From: Actinoplanes flavus
GTDB lineage: Bacteria > Actinomycetota > Actinomycetes > Mycobacteriales > Micromonosporaceae
Assembly: GCF_017592555.1 (NCBI RefSeq)
Contig: NZ_JAGFNS010000003.1
Coordinates: 273,234 to 337,233, forward strand
Length of the DNA stretch: 64,000 nt
Direction: 5' to 3'
The position numbers were made by a program, and so were the translations under genes. Below are positions 35,830-46,397 of this stretch, piece by piece; position 1 is the stretch's first letter; each line of letters opens with the position of its first letter. The notes under the pieces were generated by a model. That model saw only the letters and a program-made list of their open reading frames with translations. It was not told the origin of the DNA and did not search any database.

Positions 35830-38800
35830 TCAGGCGACGGCCGACGGACCGAGGATCATCTTGAGGTCGGCGCGCAGGGCCGGCGTCGCCGCGACCCGCA
35901 CCCCGCCCAGCCGCATGATCGTGGTCCGGCTGCCGTTCTGGAGATGGACGTGCACCTCGGTGTCGCCCGGGTGGCTCACCAGGATCTCCTTGAGTTCGTC
36001 GACCAGCGGTGGCGTGCACCGGGTGATCGGCATCGTCAGGGTGACCGGCTTGGTGTCCGGGTTGTGGGTGATGTCCGGGATCGACATGTCCATCGCCATG
36101 ATCCGGGCGGCGCCGTCACGGCGTTCGATCCGGCCCTTGACCACCACGATGGCGTCCTCGGCGATGTACTGGCCGACCAGCTCGTACGTGTTCGGGAAGA
36201 ACAGCGCCTCGACGCCACCGGCCAGGTCCTCCAGCGTGGCCGACGCCCATGACCGGCCCTGCTTGGTGATCCGCCGCTGGACTCCGGTGAGGATGCCGGC
36301 GAGCGTGACGACCTGGCCGTCCGGGACCGAGCCCTCCTCGTTGAGCGCCGCGATGCTGGTGTCCGCCGAGTTCTGCAGCAGGACCTCGAGCCCGGCGAGC
36401 GGGTGGTCGGAGACATACAGCCCCAGCATCTCCCGCTCGAAGGCCAGCTTGTCCCGCTTGTCCCACTCGCTGTCGCCGATCGGGGGCATGGTGACCGCGG
36501 CCGACCCACCGGCGCCGGCGTCGTCGCCGAACGCGCCGAACAGGTCGAACTGCCCGGCCGCCTCGTTGCGCTTGACGTCGGCGTAGGCGTCGATGGCCTC
36601 GGCGTGCACGGCGAGCAGGCTCTTGCGGCTGTGCCCCATCGAGTCGAAGGCGCCGGCCTTGATCAGGGACTCGATGGTCCGCTTGTTGCAGGCCACCGCG
36701 TCGACCTTGGACAGGAAGTCGTAGAAGTCGCCGTACTCGCCCTTCTCCTTGCGGCAGCGGACGATCGCCTCGACCACGTTGGCGCCGACGTTGCGGACCG
36801 CGCCGAGACCGAACCGGATGTCGGTGCCGACCGGGGTGAACGGCCCGGCGGACTGGTTGACGTCCGGCGGCAGGACCTGGATGCCCATGCGGCGGCACTC
36901 CGCCAGGTACATGGCCATCTTGTCCTTGTCGTCGCCGACGCTGGTCAGCAGACCGGCCATGTACTCGGCCGGGTAGTGCGCCTTGAGGTAGGCCGTCCAG
37001 TAGGAGACCAGCCCGTATGCCGCGGAGTGCGCCTTGTTGAACGCGTAGCCGGCGAACGGGACCAGGACGTCCCACACGGCCTGGATCGCCTCGTCGGAGT
37101 AGCCGTGCTCGCGGCACCCGTCCCGGAAGGGACCGAACTCCTTGTCGAGGATCTCCTTCTTCTTCTTACCCATGGCCCGGCGGAGCAGGTCGGCCTGGCC
37201 GAGGCTGTAGCCGGCCAGGATCTGCGCGGCGCGCTGCACCTGCTCCTGGTAGACGATCAGGCCGTAGGTGGGCTCCAGGATCTCCCGCAGCGGCTCCTCC
37301 AGCTCCGGGTGGATCGGGGTGATCTCCTGGAGCTTGTTCTTGCGGAGCGCGTAGTTGGTGTGCGAGTCGACACCCATCGGGCCGGGCCGGTAGAGGGCCA
37401 GGACGGCGGAGATGTCCTCGAAGTTGTCCGGCTTCATCAGCCGCAGCAGGGACCGCATCGGGCCGCCGTCGAGCTGGAACACGCCCAGCGTGTCACCGCG
37501 GGCGAGCAGCTCGTACGCCTTCGGGTCGTCCAGTTGCAGACCCAGCAGATCGAGTTTCTGGCCGTGGTTGAGCTCGATGTTCTTGTTGGCGTCGTCGATG
37601 ATCGTGAGGTTCCGCAGGCCGAGGAAGTCCATCTTCAGCAGGCCGAGCGTCTCGCAGGTCGGGTAGTCGAACTGCGTGATGATCGCCCCGTCGGCGTCCC
37701 GGCGGGACAGCGGGATGTGGTCGATGATCGGCTCGGCGCTCATGATGACGCCGGCGGCGTGCACACCGGTCTGCCGGATCAGGCCCTCGATGCCCTGCGC
37801 GGTGTCGATGACCTTCTTGACGTCCGGGTCGGTCTCGTAGAGCCCGCGGACCTCACCGGCCTCGTTGTACCGCTTGTCGTCCTTGTTGAAGATGCCGCCG
37901 AGGGTGATGCCCTTGCCCATGACGTCCGGCGGCATCGCCTTGGTGATCTTGTCGCCGACCGCGAACGGGTAGCCCAGCACCCGGGCCGAGTCCTTGATCG
38001 CGGCCTTCGCCTTGATCGTGCCGAAGGTGGCGATCTGCGCGACCTTGTCCTCGCCCCACTTCTCCGTCACATACCGGATGACCTCGCCGCGCCGGCGCTC
38101 GTCGAAGTCGATGTCGACATCGGGCATCGAGATGCGCTCGGGGTTGAGGAACCGCTCGAAGATCAGGCCGTGCGGGATCGGGTCGAGGTCGGTGATGCCC
38201 ATCGCGTACGCGATCAGGGAGCCCGCCGCCGAGCCACGGCCCGGGCCGACCGCGATGCCGTTGTTCTTCGCCCACTGGATGAAGTCGGCGACGACGAGGA
38301 AGTACGCCGGGAAGCCCATCTCGATGATGACGCCGAGTTCGTACTCCGCCTGCTTGACGTGCGACTCGGGGATGCCGCCGGGGAACCGCCCCCGGAGGCC
38401 CTCGAAGGCGACGTGGCGGAAGTACTCCGGCTCGGTGAACCCGTCCGGGATGGGGAACCGGGGCATCAGGTTCTTGAACGTGAACATCCCGTCGATGTCC
38501 ACCTTCTCGGCCACCAGCAGGGTGTTGCGGCAGCCCTCCTGCCAGGCCTCGGACGAGTCGACGGCGCGCATCTGGTCGGGCGACTTCACGAAGTAGCCGG
38601 AGCCGTCGAACCGGAACCGGTTGGGGTCGGCGACGTTGCTGCCGGTCTGCACGCAGAGCAGCACGTCGTGCGCGGCGGCCTGCGCCTCGTGGGTGTAGTG
38701 GGAGTCGTTGGTGACCAGCGGCGGGATGTTGAGCTTCCGGCCGATCTCCAGCAGGCCGTCCCGGACCCGCTTCTCGATCGACAGCCCGTGGTCCATGATC

Positions 38801-39366
38801 TCGAGGAAGTAGTAGTCCTTGCCGAGCGCCTCCTGGTAGCGCGCGGCGGACTTGAGCGCCTCGTCGAAATGGCCGAGCCGCAGCCGGGTCTGCACGATGC
38901 CGGACGGGCAGCCGGTGGTGCCCATGATGCCCTCGGCGTGCTCCGCGATGATGTCGAAGTCCATCCGCGGGTACTTGCCGAGCTGGCCCTCGATGGAGGC
39001 CCGCGAGTTGAGCCGGAAGAGGTTCTTCAGACCGACCGCGTTGCGCGCCCACATGGTCATATGCGTATACGCACCGTTACCGGAGACGTCGTCCGACTTC
39101 TGCTCGGGACGGCCCCACTTGATGCGCTTCTTGTCCAGCCGGGACTCCGGCGCGACATAGGCCTCGACACCGATGACCGGCGTCACACCGGCGTCTTTGG
39201 CCTGCTTGTAGAAGTCATACGCCCCGTGCATGTTGCCGTGGTCGGTGATCGCCGCGGCCGGCATGCCGAGCCGCTTCGCCTCCGCGAGGAGTTCCTTGAT
39301 CCGGGCCGCCCCGTCGAGCATTGAATACTCTGTGTGCACGTGAAGGTGCACGAACGAGTCAGACAC
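35830..39366 (-). CDS. dnaE: DNA polymerase III alpha subunit, replicative
   Basis: A 1178-residue DnaE1-type polymerase. The N-terminal PHP domain is complete ([31 protein letters not shown]), consistent with the metal-dependent proofreading activity described for mycobacterial DnaE1. Palm motifs are [20 protein letters not shown] and [10 protein letters not shown] (catalytic Asp residues), with [14 protein letters not shown] in the fingers. The C-terminus has the tandem HhH and OB domain ([20 protein letters not shown]). The GTG start has a GAGGGGG site. A minus-strand TAGGCT at 39400-39405 may be its -10. Confidence 0.96.
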   Translation of the reverse strand: MSDSFVHLHVHTEYSMLDGAARIKELLAEAKRLGMPAAAITDHGNMHGAYDFYKQAKDAGVTPVIGVEAYVAPESRLDKKRIKWGRPEQKSDDVSGNGAYTHMTMWARNAVGLKNLFRLNSRASIEGQLGKYPRMDFDIIAEHAEGIMGTTGCPSGIVQTRLRLGHFDEALKSAARYQEALGKDYYFLEIMDHGLSIEKRVRDGLLEIGRKLNIPPLVTNDSHYTHEAQAAAHDVLLCVQTGSNVADPNRFRFDGSGYFVKSPDQMRAVDSSEAWQEGCRNTLLVAEKVDIDGMFTFKNLMPRFPIPDGFTEPEYFRHVAFEGLRGRFPGGIPESHVKQAEYELGVIIEMGFPAYFLVVADFIQWAKNNGIAVGPGRGSAAGSLIAYAMGITDLDPIPHGLIFERFLNPERISMPDVDIDFDERRRGEVIRYVTEKWGEDKVAQIATFGTIKAKAAIKDSARVLGYPFAVGDKITKAMPPDVMGKGITLGGIFNKDDKRYNEAGEVRGLYETDPDVKKVIDTAQGIEGLIRQTGVHAAGVIMSAEPIIDHIPLSRRDADGAIITQFDYPTCETLGLLKMDFLGLRNLTIIDDANKNIELNHGQKLDLLGLQLDDPKAYELLARGDTLGVFQLDGGPMRSLLRLMKPDNFEDISAVLALYRPGPMGVDSHTNYALRKNKLQEITPIHPELEEPLREILEPTYGLIVYQEQVQRAAQILAGYSLGQADLLRRAMGKKKKEILDKEFGPFRDGCREHGYSDEAIQAVWDVLVPFAGYAFNKAHSAAYGLVSYWTAYLKAHYPAEYMAGLLTSVGDDKDKMAMYLAECRRMGIQVLPPDVNQSAGPFTPVGTDIRFGLGAVRNVGANVVEAIVRCRKEKGEYGDFYDFLSKVDAVACNKRTIESLIKAGAFDSMGHSRKSLLAVHAEAIDAYADVKRNEAAGQFDLFGAFGDDAGAGGSAAVTMPPIGDSEWDKRDKLAFEREMLGLYVSDHPLAGLEVLLQNSADTSIAALNEEGSVPDGQVVTLAGILTGVQRRITKQGRSWASATLEDLAGGVEALFFPNTYELVGQYIAEDAIVVVKGRIERRDGAARIMAMDMSIPDITHNPDTKPVTLTMPITRCTPPLVDELKEILVSHPGDTEVHVHLQNGSRTTIMRLGGVRVAATPALRADLKMILGPSAVA

Positions 39367-39426
39367 CCGGAACCCCCTCTTCCCCGAACGGTGCCGTGAA
39401 GCCTAGCCCCGCCGTACGACAGAAAC

Positions 39427-40983
39427 CTACTCCGCGAAGGGCTCCAGCATGGTCGACGCCGCGCGGAGCCAGGCCTGCCTGGTCTCCTGTTGCAGGTCGC
39501 CGTACTCGATCGAGGATCCGACCTCCAGGGCCGGGTCGTAGGGCACCACGGCGACCGCGCGGGTCCGCGTGGCGAAGTGCTTCTTGAAGTCCTCCAGCAG
39601 CGGCAGATGACCCGCCGAGGGGCAGGAGATGAGCGTCACGGCGTTGGACACCATGTCGCCCATCCCGCTCTCCTCGAGCACGTCGAGCATCCAGTCGGCG
39701 GTGAAGGCGGCGTCCTCCCGGGGCACCGTGGTGATCACCAGCTGGTCGGCCGAGCGCATCACGGTCTGCCAGTTGACGCTCTCCACGTTGTTGCCGGTGT
39801 CGACGCAGATCACGTCGTGGGTGCGGCGCAGCAGGTCCATCACCCGCCGCACGGTGGCCTGGTCCAGCCGCTGGGCGAACCGTGGGTTCTCCTCGCCGGC
39901 CAGCACGTCGTAGGAGCCGTCCGAGGCGTGCCGCAGATAGGCGTCCAGCTCCTGGAGCAGCGCGTCGCCGTGCAGGCTCTCGATCCGCATGAGGTCGGCG
40001 AGCAGGTGCTTTATGGTCCGGGCGTGCCGGGCGCTGCCGGCCCGCAGGCCCAGGGTGCCGCGCAGCTCGTTGTCGTCCCAGGCGAGCACGCCACGGCCGC
40101 GGACGCTGCCGATGGTGGCCGCGGCGAGCACGGTCGCGGTGGTCTTGTGCACCCCGCCCTTCGGGTTGGCGAACGCCAGCACCCGGGGTTTGCCCAGTTT
40201 GCGCCGCATGATCGAGACGGCGCGGTCCATGCCGTCCTCGGTGCGGCTCTGCCGCCACTCGATCCGGGCGGCGGCGGGCGCCGGCGAGACCGGCGACGGC
40301 TGAGCGGCCGGTGCCCGGACCGGCGCGGGCGGGGCGGCGGGCGCCCGGACCGGCGCGGCCGGCGGCGGGGACGCCTGCGGGGGTACGGGCGGCGGCGCGA
40401 CCGGGGCCTGGGGGTACGCGGCGGCCGACGCCCCGTACGCACCGGCGGGCGGGGCGTAGCCGTTGGCCGGCGGGGGCTGGTAACCGTTACCGGGCGGCGG
40501 GTAGCCGTTCTGCTGGGGGTAGCCGGTGGGTGCGCCGTACTCTCGCGCGGGCGGCGCGGCCGGCGGCTGGGGCGGCTGCTGCGGGGTGCGCGGCGCCGGC
40601 TCGAAGAAGCTGTGCTGCTCCTGCTCGCGGCCACGCTGCCAGCGCGGGTCGAGCGGGTTGATCGGCCGCTGCGGGACGGCGCGCTGCGGGTCGGCCGGCG
40701 GCTCCGGGGCACGGCGCTCGAACCCGCCGGGCTGCGGCTGAGCCTGCTGCCGGCCGTCGAACGCGGCCTGCCGCGGGTCCAGCGGGTTGAACGGCCGGCG
40801 CTCGACCGCGGCCGAGCCACGGCTCGGCTGCTGCTGGTTCCACTGCTGCGGGGGCGTCTCCGGCTGCTGCGGAGCCTCTTCCGGCTCCTCGCTGCGGCCA
40901 CCATGCCGAGCCCGGTCGAGCAGCGCCCGCCAGCGCGGGGCTGGTTCCGCAGGCCGGCCCCAGCCGGTCTCGGTCCCGTCCAC
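39427..40983 (-). CDS. ParA/MinD-like ATPase with long Pro/Gln-rich N-terminus
   Basis: A 518-residue protein. Residues 1-240 are disordered and Pro/Gln/Ala-rich, with the motif NPLDPR repeated (66-71 and 109-114). Residues 265-518 are a MinD/ParA-type ATPase: deviant Walker A KGGVHKT (275-281), then CVDTGNN where ParA has the DxxP region, so this switch is altered. Such tailed MinD-like ATPases occur near type VII secretion and cell-pole systems in actinobacteria; no such genes are nearby. The GTG start has an AAAGGA site. The role is unknown. Confidence 0.8.
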   Translation of the reverse strand: MDGTETGWGRPAEPAPRWRALLDRARHGGRSEEPEEAPQQPETPPQQWNQQQPSRGSAAVERRPFNPLDPRQAAFDGRQQAQPQPGGFERRAPEPPADPQRAVPQRPINPLDPRWQRGREQEQHSFFEPAPRTPQQPPQPPAAPPAREYGAPTGYPQQNGYPPPGNGYQPPPANGYAPPAGAYGASAAAYPQAPVAPPPVPPQASPPPAAPVRAPAAPPAPVRAPAAQPSPVSPAPAAARIEWRQSRTEDGMDRAVSIMRRKLGKPRVLAFANPKGGVHKTTATVLAAATIGSVRGRGVLAWDDNELRGTLGLRAGSARHARTIKHLLADLMRIESLHGDALLQELDAYLRHASDGSYDVLAGEENPRFAQRLDQATVRRVMDLLRRTHDVICVDTGNNVESVNWQTVMRSADQLVITTVPREDAAFTADWMLDVLEESGMGDMVSNAVTLISCPSAGHLPLLEDFKKHFATRTRAVAVVPYDPALEVGSSIEYGDLQQETRQAWLRAASTMLEPFAE

Positions 40984-41162
40984 GGCTCGTCCTTTCTGCG
41001 CCTACCCGATCATTCACGGCGATGGTCTCGCCCCTGACAGGCTACGGAGGAGAACCCTATTCGGGCCACCGGCCGAGCGCCCATCCCCCGGTCGTTCTTG
41101 ATCACATGACGGAACCCCGGTCGTGCACGTGCATCCACCCGAACGTTGCGCGGACGGAAAAC

Positions 41163-42170
41163 CTAACGGCCGGAATCGCCGGTGGATGCTCCCGGTGACA
41201 CATCCGGACCACCATGAGCAGGACTCGCGTCCGACGCCGAGGGTACGGCAACCGGATCCTCGGAAGGCAGTACGGCCGCGGGCGGCGTACGGCCTGAACT
41301 TTCCGGTGAGGCGGATGTCACATGGACCCCGATCGACGACGGTAACGGTCCGGTGGCGTCCGGGGCAACGGCGGGATTCCCGGATGGCGTGGCCGACGGC
41401 GCCGGGACCACCGGCACCGCCTCCCGTTCCTCGGGCCGCGGCGGCCGGAACTCGGTCCGGTCCAGCCGGCGCACCTCGGGAGCCGGGTCCACCACCCGCA
41501 CCCCGGGCCGGTCCGCGATCCCGCCGAGCGCGGCCGGGGTGCCGCGCACCACCGCCGCGAACACGCACTCGCATCCGGCCCGGTAGGCCGAGGCCTCCTC
41601 GGCGGCGATCCGGGCGGCGCTCTCGTAGGCCGCCCGCAACCGCATCTCGTTGCGCCCCTCACCGGTCAGCGCCCGGCCGAGCCGCTGATAGTCGGCGCGC
41701 TCGCGTTCCCGGGAGACGGCCGCCGCGTTCATCCCGGCGGTCACGTCATCGGGCAGCCGGTAGACCGGGATCCGGTTCACCGCGGTCCGCGAGCCGGTCA
41801 GCGGCACCCGCGTGTACACCTGCGCCACCTGCGCCCCGGACAGCAGATCGGCCAGCCCGGCGGGCGCCGCGTAGCGCCGGAAGGCCACCAGCGCCCAGGT
41901 GTCCCCGGCGACCGCGGCGGACGGGTCGGTGAGCCGCGCCAGCTCGTCGCGGGACGCCGCCAGGTAGCCACCCACCGACTGGCCCTCGACCACGCCGACG
42001 CGCAGCACCTCACCGGGGTCGGTGCCGGCCGGTGGCTCCCGGTCGGCCCAGAACACCGCGAGCACCAGCGCGACGATAGCCGCCAGCGCCGCTCCGGTCA
42101 TGATCTGCAACCGGAGCGAGGCGCCCCCGAACCGGACGAGGACTGCCCGCATGCGGTGCGCGCGGTCCAC
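41163..42170 (-). CDS. Membrane-anchored extracellular protein, unknown
   Basis: A 335-residue protein with one N-terminal membrane helix (about 22-42) after a short basic cytoplasmic segment. The next ~170 residues look folded and extracellular (LRVGVVEGQSVGGYLAASRDELARL through a coiled-coil-like stretch ending at AYRAGCECVFAAVVRG, a Cys-x-Cys pair). The last 100 residues are Ser/Pro-rich and disordered. No family is recognised. The GTG at 42170 has a GGGAG site. It lies just downstream of the RluA-family gene, 17 bases away. Confidence 0.65.
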   Translation of the reverse strand: MDRAHRMRAVLVRFGGASLRLQIMTGAALAAIVALVLAVFWADREPPAGTDPGEVLRVGVVEGQSVGGYLAASRDELARLTDPSAAVAGDTWALVAFRRYAAPAGLADLLSGAQVAQVYTRVPLTGSRTAVNRIPVYRLPDDVTAGMNAAAVSRERERADYQRLGRALTGEGRNEMRLRAAYESAARIAAEEASAYRAGCECVFAAVVRGTPAALGGIADRPGVRVVDPAPEVRRLDRTEFRPPRPEEREAVPVVPAPSATPSGNPAVAPDATGPLPSSIGVHVTSASPESSGRTPPAAVLPSEDPVAVPSASDASPAHGGPDVSPGASTGDSGR

Positions 42171-42187
42171 GGCGATGCTCCCGACGG

Positions 42188-43117
42188 TCAGCCGGCGTCC
42201 TGGAGGACGTCCAGCGCGTATTTCAGGTCAGCAGGGTAGTCGCTGACGAAGCGGACCTCATCGTGCGTACGGGGGTGTGCGAACGCCAGCTCCCGTGCAT
42301 GCAGCCACTGCCGGTCCAGTTTGAGGCGGGCCGCCAGGGTCGGATCGGCCCCGTACGTCAGGTCGCCCACACACGGGTGCCGCATCGCCGAGAAGTGCAC
42401 CCGGATCTGATGCGTCCGCCCGGTCTCCAGCCGCACGTCCACCAGGCTGGCCGAGCGGAAGGCCTCGACCGTGTCGTAGTGGGTGACGCTCGGCTTGCCA
42501 CCGGACATGACGGCGAACTTGTAGTCGGCCGTCGGGTGCCGGTCGATCGGGGCGTCGATGGTGCCCCGCAGCGGGTCGAGGTGCCCCTGGACCACCGCGT
42601 GGTACCGCTTCTCCACCTCGCGCTCCTTGAAGGCGCGTTTCAGGACGCTGTACGCCGTCTCGCTCTTGGCCACCACCATGAGGCCGGTGGTGCCCACGTC
42701 GAGCCGGTGCACGATGCCCTGCCGCTCGGCGGCTCCGCTGGTCGCGACGTTCTGCCCCATCGCGGCCAGGCCGCTGACCACGGTCGGGCCGGTCCAGCCG
42801 GGGCTCGGGTGGGCGGCCACGCCGACCGGCTTGTCCACCACCACGATGTCGTCGTCGCTGTAGATGATGCCGAGGCCGTGCACCGGCTCGGCGACCATCG
42901 CGGGCGCGGCCACCGGGGACGGCAGGGTCACCTCCAGCCAGGAGCCGGCGACCACCTTCTCCGACTTGGGCCGGGGCACGCCGTCGACCAGCGCGTCACC
43001 GGCCTCCACGAGGGTGGCCGCGGCCGTGCGGGAGAGCCCGAAGAGCCGGGAGACGGCCTGGTCCAGCCGCATCCCGTGGAGCCCGTCCGGGACCGGAAGG
43101 GAACGCTGCCCGCTCAC
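42188..43117 (-). CDS. RluA-family pseudouridine synthase with S4 domain
   Basis: A 309-residue rRNA/tRNA pseudouridine synthase: N-terminal S4 domain ([31 protein letters not shown], about 16-65) and catalytic domain with Asp140 in [13 protein letters not shown], plus [12 protein letters not shown] near the end. This is the RluD/YlyB type. The GTG start overlaps the lspA stop (GTGA); the lspA-rluD pair is conserved across bacteria. Confidence 0.93.
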   Translation of the reverse strand: MSGQRSLPVPDGLHGMRLDQAVSRLFGLSRTAAATLVEAGDALVDGVPRPKSEKVVAGSWLEVTLPSPVAAPAMVAEPVHGLGIIYSDDDIVVVDKPVGVAAHPSPGWTGPTVVSGLAAMGQNVATSGAAERQGIVHRLDVGTTGLMVVAKSETAYSVLKRAFKEREVEKRYHAVVQGHLDPLRGTIDAPIDRHPTADYKFAVMSGGKPSVTHYDTVEAFRSASLVDVRLETGRTHQIRVHFSAMRHPCVGDLTYGADPTLAARLKLDRQWLHARELAFAHPRTHDEVRFVSDYPADLKYALDVLQDAG

Positions 43118-43686
43118 GCCTTCTCCTCCGTCTGGGTGCCCGCCACCGGCTTCTCCTTGGTGATCCGGCTGCCGTCACGCTGGCGGCCGGTCAGTTCCAG
43201 CAGCACGGCGAGGCAGACCCCGACGGTGAGGCAGCTGTCGGCGATGTTGAAGACCGCGAACCTCTCCCCGTACGGAGCGAAGACGCTGATCATGTCGACC
43301 ACGTGACCCTGGAACGGGCCGGGCGCACGGAACAGGCGGTCGGTCAGGTTGCCCAGGGCGCCGCCCAGCACCAGGCCGAGCGACACCGCCCACGGCACCG
43401 AGCGCAGCTTCGTGGCGAGCCACACGATCACCCCGACGACGACCAGGGTGATCAGCGGGAAGACCCAGGTGTATCCGCTGCCGAAGCTGAACGCCGCTCC
43501 GCTGTTGCGCAGCAGCGACAGGTAGATCAGGCCACCGAAGAGGCGAACCGGCTCGTGGGGATCCAGGTTCTCGGTGGAGAGGTGCTTGACCCACTGGTCG
43601 ACCGCCACGGCGACCGCCGTGGTGACGGCCAGGACGGCGACCGCGCGGGGTGCGAACCCCGGCGCGGCCTTTTCGTCGGCGTTCAG
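43114..43686 (-). CDS. lspA: Lipoprotein signal peptidase
   Basis: Removes lipoprotein signal peptides after Lgt. The 190-residue protein has four membrane helices and the catalytic pair Asp116 (NLTDR) and Asp150 (FNIADS). The N-terminus is best explained by a CTG start at 43686 that overlaps the upstream stop by four bases (CTGA) with GGAGG seven bases before it; no ATG, GTG or TTG at the junction fits. Alternative downstream GTG codons would cut into the first helix region. Confidence 0.9.
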   Translation of the reverse strand: MNADEKAAPGFAPRAVAVLAVTTAVAVAVDQWVKHLSTENLDPHEPVRLFGGLIYLSLLRNSGAAFSFGSGYTWVFPLITLVVVGVIVWLATKLRSVPWAVSLGLVLGGALGNLTDRLFRAPGPFQGHVVDMISVFAPYGERFAVFNIADSCLTVGVCLAVLLELTGRQRDGSRITKEKPVAGTQTEEKA

Positions 43687-44105
43687 CGTCGTTCCTCCAA
43701 CTGCTTGCACGAGACACAGAGGGTGGCGGAGGGGAACGCAGCCAGCCGCTCGACCGGGATCTGGGTGCCGCACCGCTCACACCAACCGTAGTTGCCCGAC
43801 CCGAGGCGATCGATCGCACGTTCGACCTGTGTGATCCGCTCGAGCAGGTTGTTGGCCAGCGTGATCTCCTGCTCCCGCTCGAACGTCTTGGTGCCGGTGT
43901 CGGCCTGGTCGTCCCCGGCCGAGTCGGCGAGCCGCTCGCGCTGCAACTCGGTGATCTCACTGAGCGCCTGATCGTACTCGGCCTGCAGCTCGTCACGCCG
44001 CGCGACCAGCGCCGCCCGGATCTCCTCGGTCTCGGCGGCACTGCGGTTGCGCTCAGCGGCGGACGTACCGGTCGAACCGGGCCGGATGTCGGTTGCCTTG
44101 GCCAT
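43683..44105 (-). CDS. DksA/TraR-type zinc-finger protein
   Basis: A 140-residue protein with an N-terminal polar segment, a coiled coil (about 24-62) and a C-terminal four-cysteine zinc finger (Cys109, Cys112, Cys130, Cys133 in CERCG and CVSCK). This matches actinobacterial TraR/DksA-family proteins encoded next to lspA. It may act on RNA polymerase through the secondary channel; this is unproven. The ATG at 44105 has a GAGGGAG site. Upstream in-frame codons give unlikely Arg-rich sequence. Confidence 0.88.
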   Translation of the reverse strand: MAKATDIRPGSTGTSAAERNRSAAETEEIRAALVARRDELQAEYDQALSEITELQRERLADSAGDDQADTGTKTFEREQEITLANNLLERITQVERAIDRLGSGNYGWCERCGTQIPVERLAAFPSATLCVSCKQLEERR

Positions 44106-44412
44106 CGTCGCTCCCTCGGCCGCGCGTGGCGCGGCGGTCAGCTCTGCGGAACTCCGGCGGCGCCGGCTCGCCGGGCCGTGCCGTCTGTCCCCTTGTCTGG
44201 TCCCCGTGCCACCGCGACGGCCGCGGTAGATCTTGCCCCACCTGCACAAACGGCGCGGCTGACAGGGGCGGCCGCGCACTCGGTGAGGTTGGCAAGGATA
44301 CGGAACGTGAAGTATCCCGACAACCCGGCGCGAATCGCGGAAACGACAAACGGCCACGAAGCGCGCACAGAGGCGTCGGATAACCGACGATACACCCACC
44401 GTGACGGAAAGA
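44106..44412. other. Intergenic gap upstream of the TraR/DksA gene
   Basis: No gene was accepted here. It holds a small perfect hairpin CGTCGG-ATAA-CCGACG (44374-44389) just beyond the DUF167 stop, a possible terminator, and presumably the promoter of the zinc-finger/lspA/rluA operon, which I could not pinpoint. In S. coelicolor the gap between divIVA and lspA holds ileS; there is no trace of it here. Confidence 0.5.
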
Positions 44413-44691
44413 TCACCTGTTGTCGTCGCGCAGATCGGCGAGCCGCCCCTCCCACTCCTCCGCCGGCGCCGTCACGGTGAAGACCTTGTCCCGGCTGGTC
44501 GCCCCGAGCCGCAGGGAGACCTCGGCGGCGCGCACGCCCAGTGCGGTCGCGAGCGCCCGGCGCACCGCCTCGGTGGCCTTGCCGTCCACCGCGGGCGCAC
44601 CCACCGCGATGATCAGGGCCGGACCGTGCGGGCCCTCGTAACGGCCGCCCACCCGGGTCCGGCCGGCGCCGGGACGCACCCGCACCGGCAC
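44413..44691 (-). CDS. DUF167 (YggU-type) protein
   Basis: A 92-residue protein with the DUF167 pattern: VPVRVRPGAGRTRVGG at the start, ALIIAVGAPAVDGKATEAVRRALATALGV in the middle, and VSLRLGATSRDKVFTV near the end. The biochemical role is unknown. The start is uncertain: GTG at 44691 gives the best family fit but lacks a close ribosome site. The upstream gene ends at 44712. Confidence 0.8.
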   Translation of the reverse strand: MPVRVRPGAGRTRVGGRYEGPHGPALIIAVGAPAVDGKATEAVRRALATALGVRAAEVSLRLGATSRDKVFTVTAPAEEWEGRLADLRDDNR

Positions 44692-44711
44692 CGAGACACC
44701 GGCCGGGCCCC

Positions 44712-45509
44712 TCAACGCTGGTGGGCCACGGTGGCCACCAGCCGGTCCACCGGCCGGCAGAGACCACACGGGCTGAACCCCAGCTCGACCGCCTCGTTCA
44801 CCGGCAGCGGCTCGGTCAGCCGGCCGACCAGATGCGGACAGTCCGCCATGTGGTAGCGAGGCCGGCCGTCCACCACCAGCACCTCGGTGTCGAACCGCGC
44901 GACCAGCACCGCGTCGGCCGGCCGCACCGACTGGGGCAGCGGCTCGTCGTCGGGGTCGTCGGCGTCCGGTTCGTCGAACTCGTCCGGTTGCTCCACAGCG
45001 GTCTCGGCCGGGGCCGGACGCCACGCCTGTTCGTCGGACTCCCCGGCGGGCGGGGGGACGTCCTCGGGATCCGGGGTGGAATCCGCCGCGGAGTCAGAAT
45101 CGGCATAGTCTGCGGGAGCGGGCCCGGCGGGCTCCCCGACGTCACCCGGATGAGTGGCTCCCGCCGGCACGGCCTCGTCCACATCGGCCGGATCGGGCTC
45201 GTCATAGCTGCGGGATTCGCCTGCGGCGCCCACCGGCTCGGGGGCAGAATCGCTAGCGTTGGTGGCGGCGGAAGCCGGCGGCACCGGTTCGCCGAACTCG
45301 GGATCTCGGCGGACGGGGCGCGGCGGCACCGCGGAGGCGTCCCTGGCCGCTCGCCGGGTAGCGGCCTGCCGGGTCCCGATGACGAGAGCGACCGCGGCCA
45401 GCAGGCTGACCACGATCGAGGCTATGAGAAGGCTGCTCGAGCCGTTGACCAGCCCTAGCGCGAGAAACAGAACCGCGACGGGGATGAGCAGGAGACTAGC
45501 AACGATCAT
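44712..45509 (-). CDS. Membrane protein with C-terminal cysteine motif
   Basis: A 265-residue protein: two N-terminal membrane helices (1-22 and 26-47), a long acidic Pro/Asp/Glu-rich linker (about 50-200), and a compact C-terminal module, YHMADCPHL...LPVNEAVELGFSPCGLCRP. The C-x(n)-PCxxC arrangement with nearby His resembles the minimal metal-binding module found at the ends of Ada-like and some nuclease proteins; metal binding is an inference. It is 32 bases downstream of divIVA, so probably in the same operon. Confidence 0.72.
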   Translation of the reverse strand: MIVASLLLIPVAVLFLALGLVNGSSSLLIASIVVSLLAAVALVIGTRQAATRRAARDASAVPPRPVRRDPEFGEPVPPASAATNASDSAPEPVGAAGESRSYDEPDPADVDEAVPAGATHPGDVGEPAGPAPADYADSDSAADSTPDPEDVPPPAGESDEQAWRPAPAETAVEQPDEFDEPDADDPDDEPLPQSVRPADAVLVARFDTEVLVVDGRPRYHMADCPHLVGRLTEPLPVNEAVELGFSPCGLCRPVDRLVATVAHQR

Positions 45510-45541
45510 GGCTCATCCTCGTCGCGGTGCGGGGGGCTGTG

Positions 45542-46354
45542 TCAGCGACCCGATTCGATGGAGTTGGTCCGGCCGCCGTACGATCCGGCGAGACCGGCTG
45601 CGGCGAGACCGCCCGATCCACCCACGGCCCGGTTGGAGTCGGCGCGGGTCAGCTCGGCCTCGAGGCCCTGACCGCGGCCGTCCAGGTCGCGGAGCTGGCT
45701 CTCCAGGTACGCCTTGAGGCGGGTGCGGTACTCCCGCTCGAACTGCTTCAGCTCCTCGATGTGCTTCTGCAGCGCGGTCCGCTTCGCGTCCAGGCCGCCC
45801 ATGGCCTCCTGGTGGCGCTGGCGAGCGTCGCGCTCGAGGGCGTCGGCCTTGGCCCGGGCCTCACGGGTGACCTCCTCCGCCTTGGAGCGGGCGTCGGAGA
45901 GAAGCTTGTCGGCCTCGCGGCGGGCGTCGGCCACGTGGTCGTCGGCGGTGCGCTGCGCCATCATCAGCACGCGCAGGGCCTGCTGCTCGCCGTCCGCGCC
46001 GGTGGCGCCGGCACCGGCGCCGGGGCCCTGCGCACGGACCTGCTCCAGCTCGGCCTGCATCTGCCGGGCGGCCTGCTCGGCCGCGGTCTTGTCACGCTGG
46101 ACACGGTCCAGCTGCGCCTTCAGCTCGTTGAGCTCGGCCGCCAGGCGGGGGTCTGCCGCGGGACCGGCGGGAGCGCCGCCCCGGCCACCACGCTCGACCT
46201 GGGCACGAAGCTCGTTGTTCTCCTCGATCAGACGGGCGAGCTCGCGCTCCACCTCGTCCAGGAAGGCGTCGACCTCCTCCTCGTCATACCCCCGCTTGCC
46301 GATCGGGGGCTTCTTGAAGGCGACGTTATGAACGTCGGCCGGGGTCAGCGGCAT
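45542..46354 (-). CDS. divIVA: Cell-pole organiser DivIVA (Wag31)
   Basis: Marks growing poles and septa and directs apical wall synthesis in actinobacteria. The conserved membrane-binding N-terminus [36 protein letters not shown] is followed by coiled coil, a Gly/Ala-rich break (about 110-125) and a second long coiled coil (about 130-230). The 270-residue length is near that of mycobacterial Wag31. It is downstream of sepF and yggT in the usual order. Confidence 0.96.
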   Translation of the reverse strand: MPLTPADVHNVAFKKPPIGKRGYDEEEVDAFLDEVERELARLIEENNELRAQVERGGRGGAPAGPAADPRLAAELNELKAQLDRVQRDKTAAEQAARQMQAELEQVRAQGPGAGAGATGADGEQQALRVLMMAQRTADDHVADARREADKLLSDARSKAEEVTREARAKADALERDARQRHQEAMGGLDAKRTALQKHIEELKQFEREYRTRLKAYLESQLRDLDGRGQGLEAELTRADSNRAVGGSGGLAAAGLAGSYGGRTNSIESGR

Positions 46355-46397
46355 CGAAACTCCTCGGGTCAGTCGCGGCCGCGGTTGGGGCTGCTGT

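Noticed and set aside
36403..39324. Long open frame on the strand opposite dnaE
   Set aside because: It is a GC-driven shadow of dnaE: the sequence is low-complexity Leu/Asp/Arg/His-rich with no domain, while the other strand encodes a complete polymerase.
40311..40661. Antisense Pro/Ala/Arg frames over the ParA-like protein's N-terminus
   Set aside because: They arise from the low-complexity Pro/Gln-rich coding sequence on the other strand.
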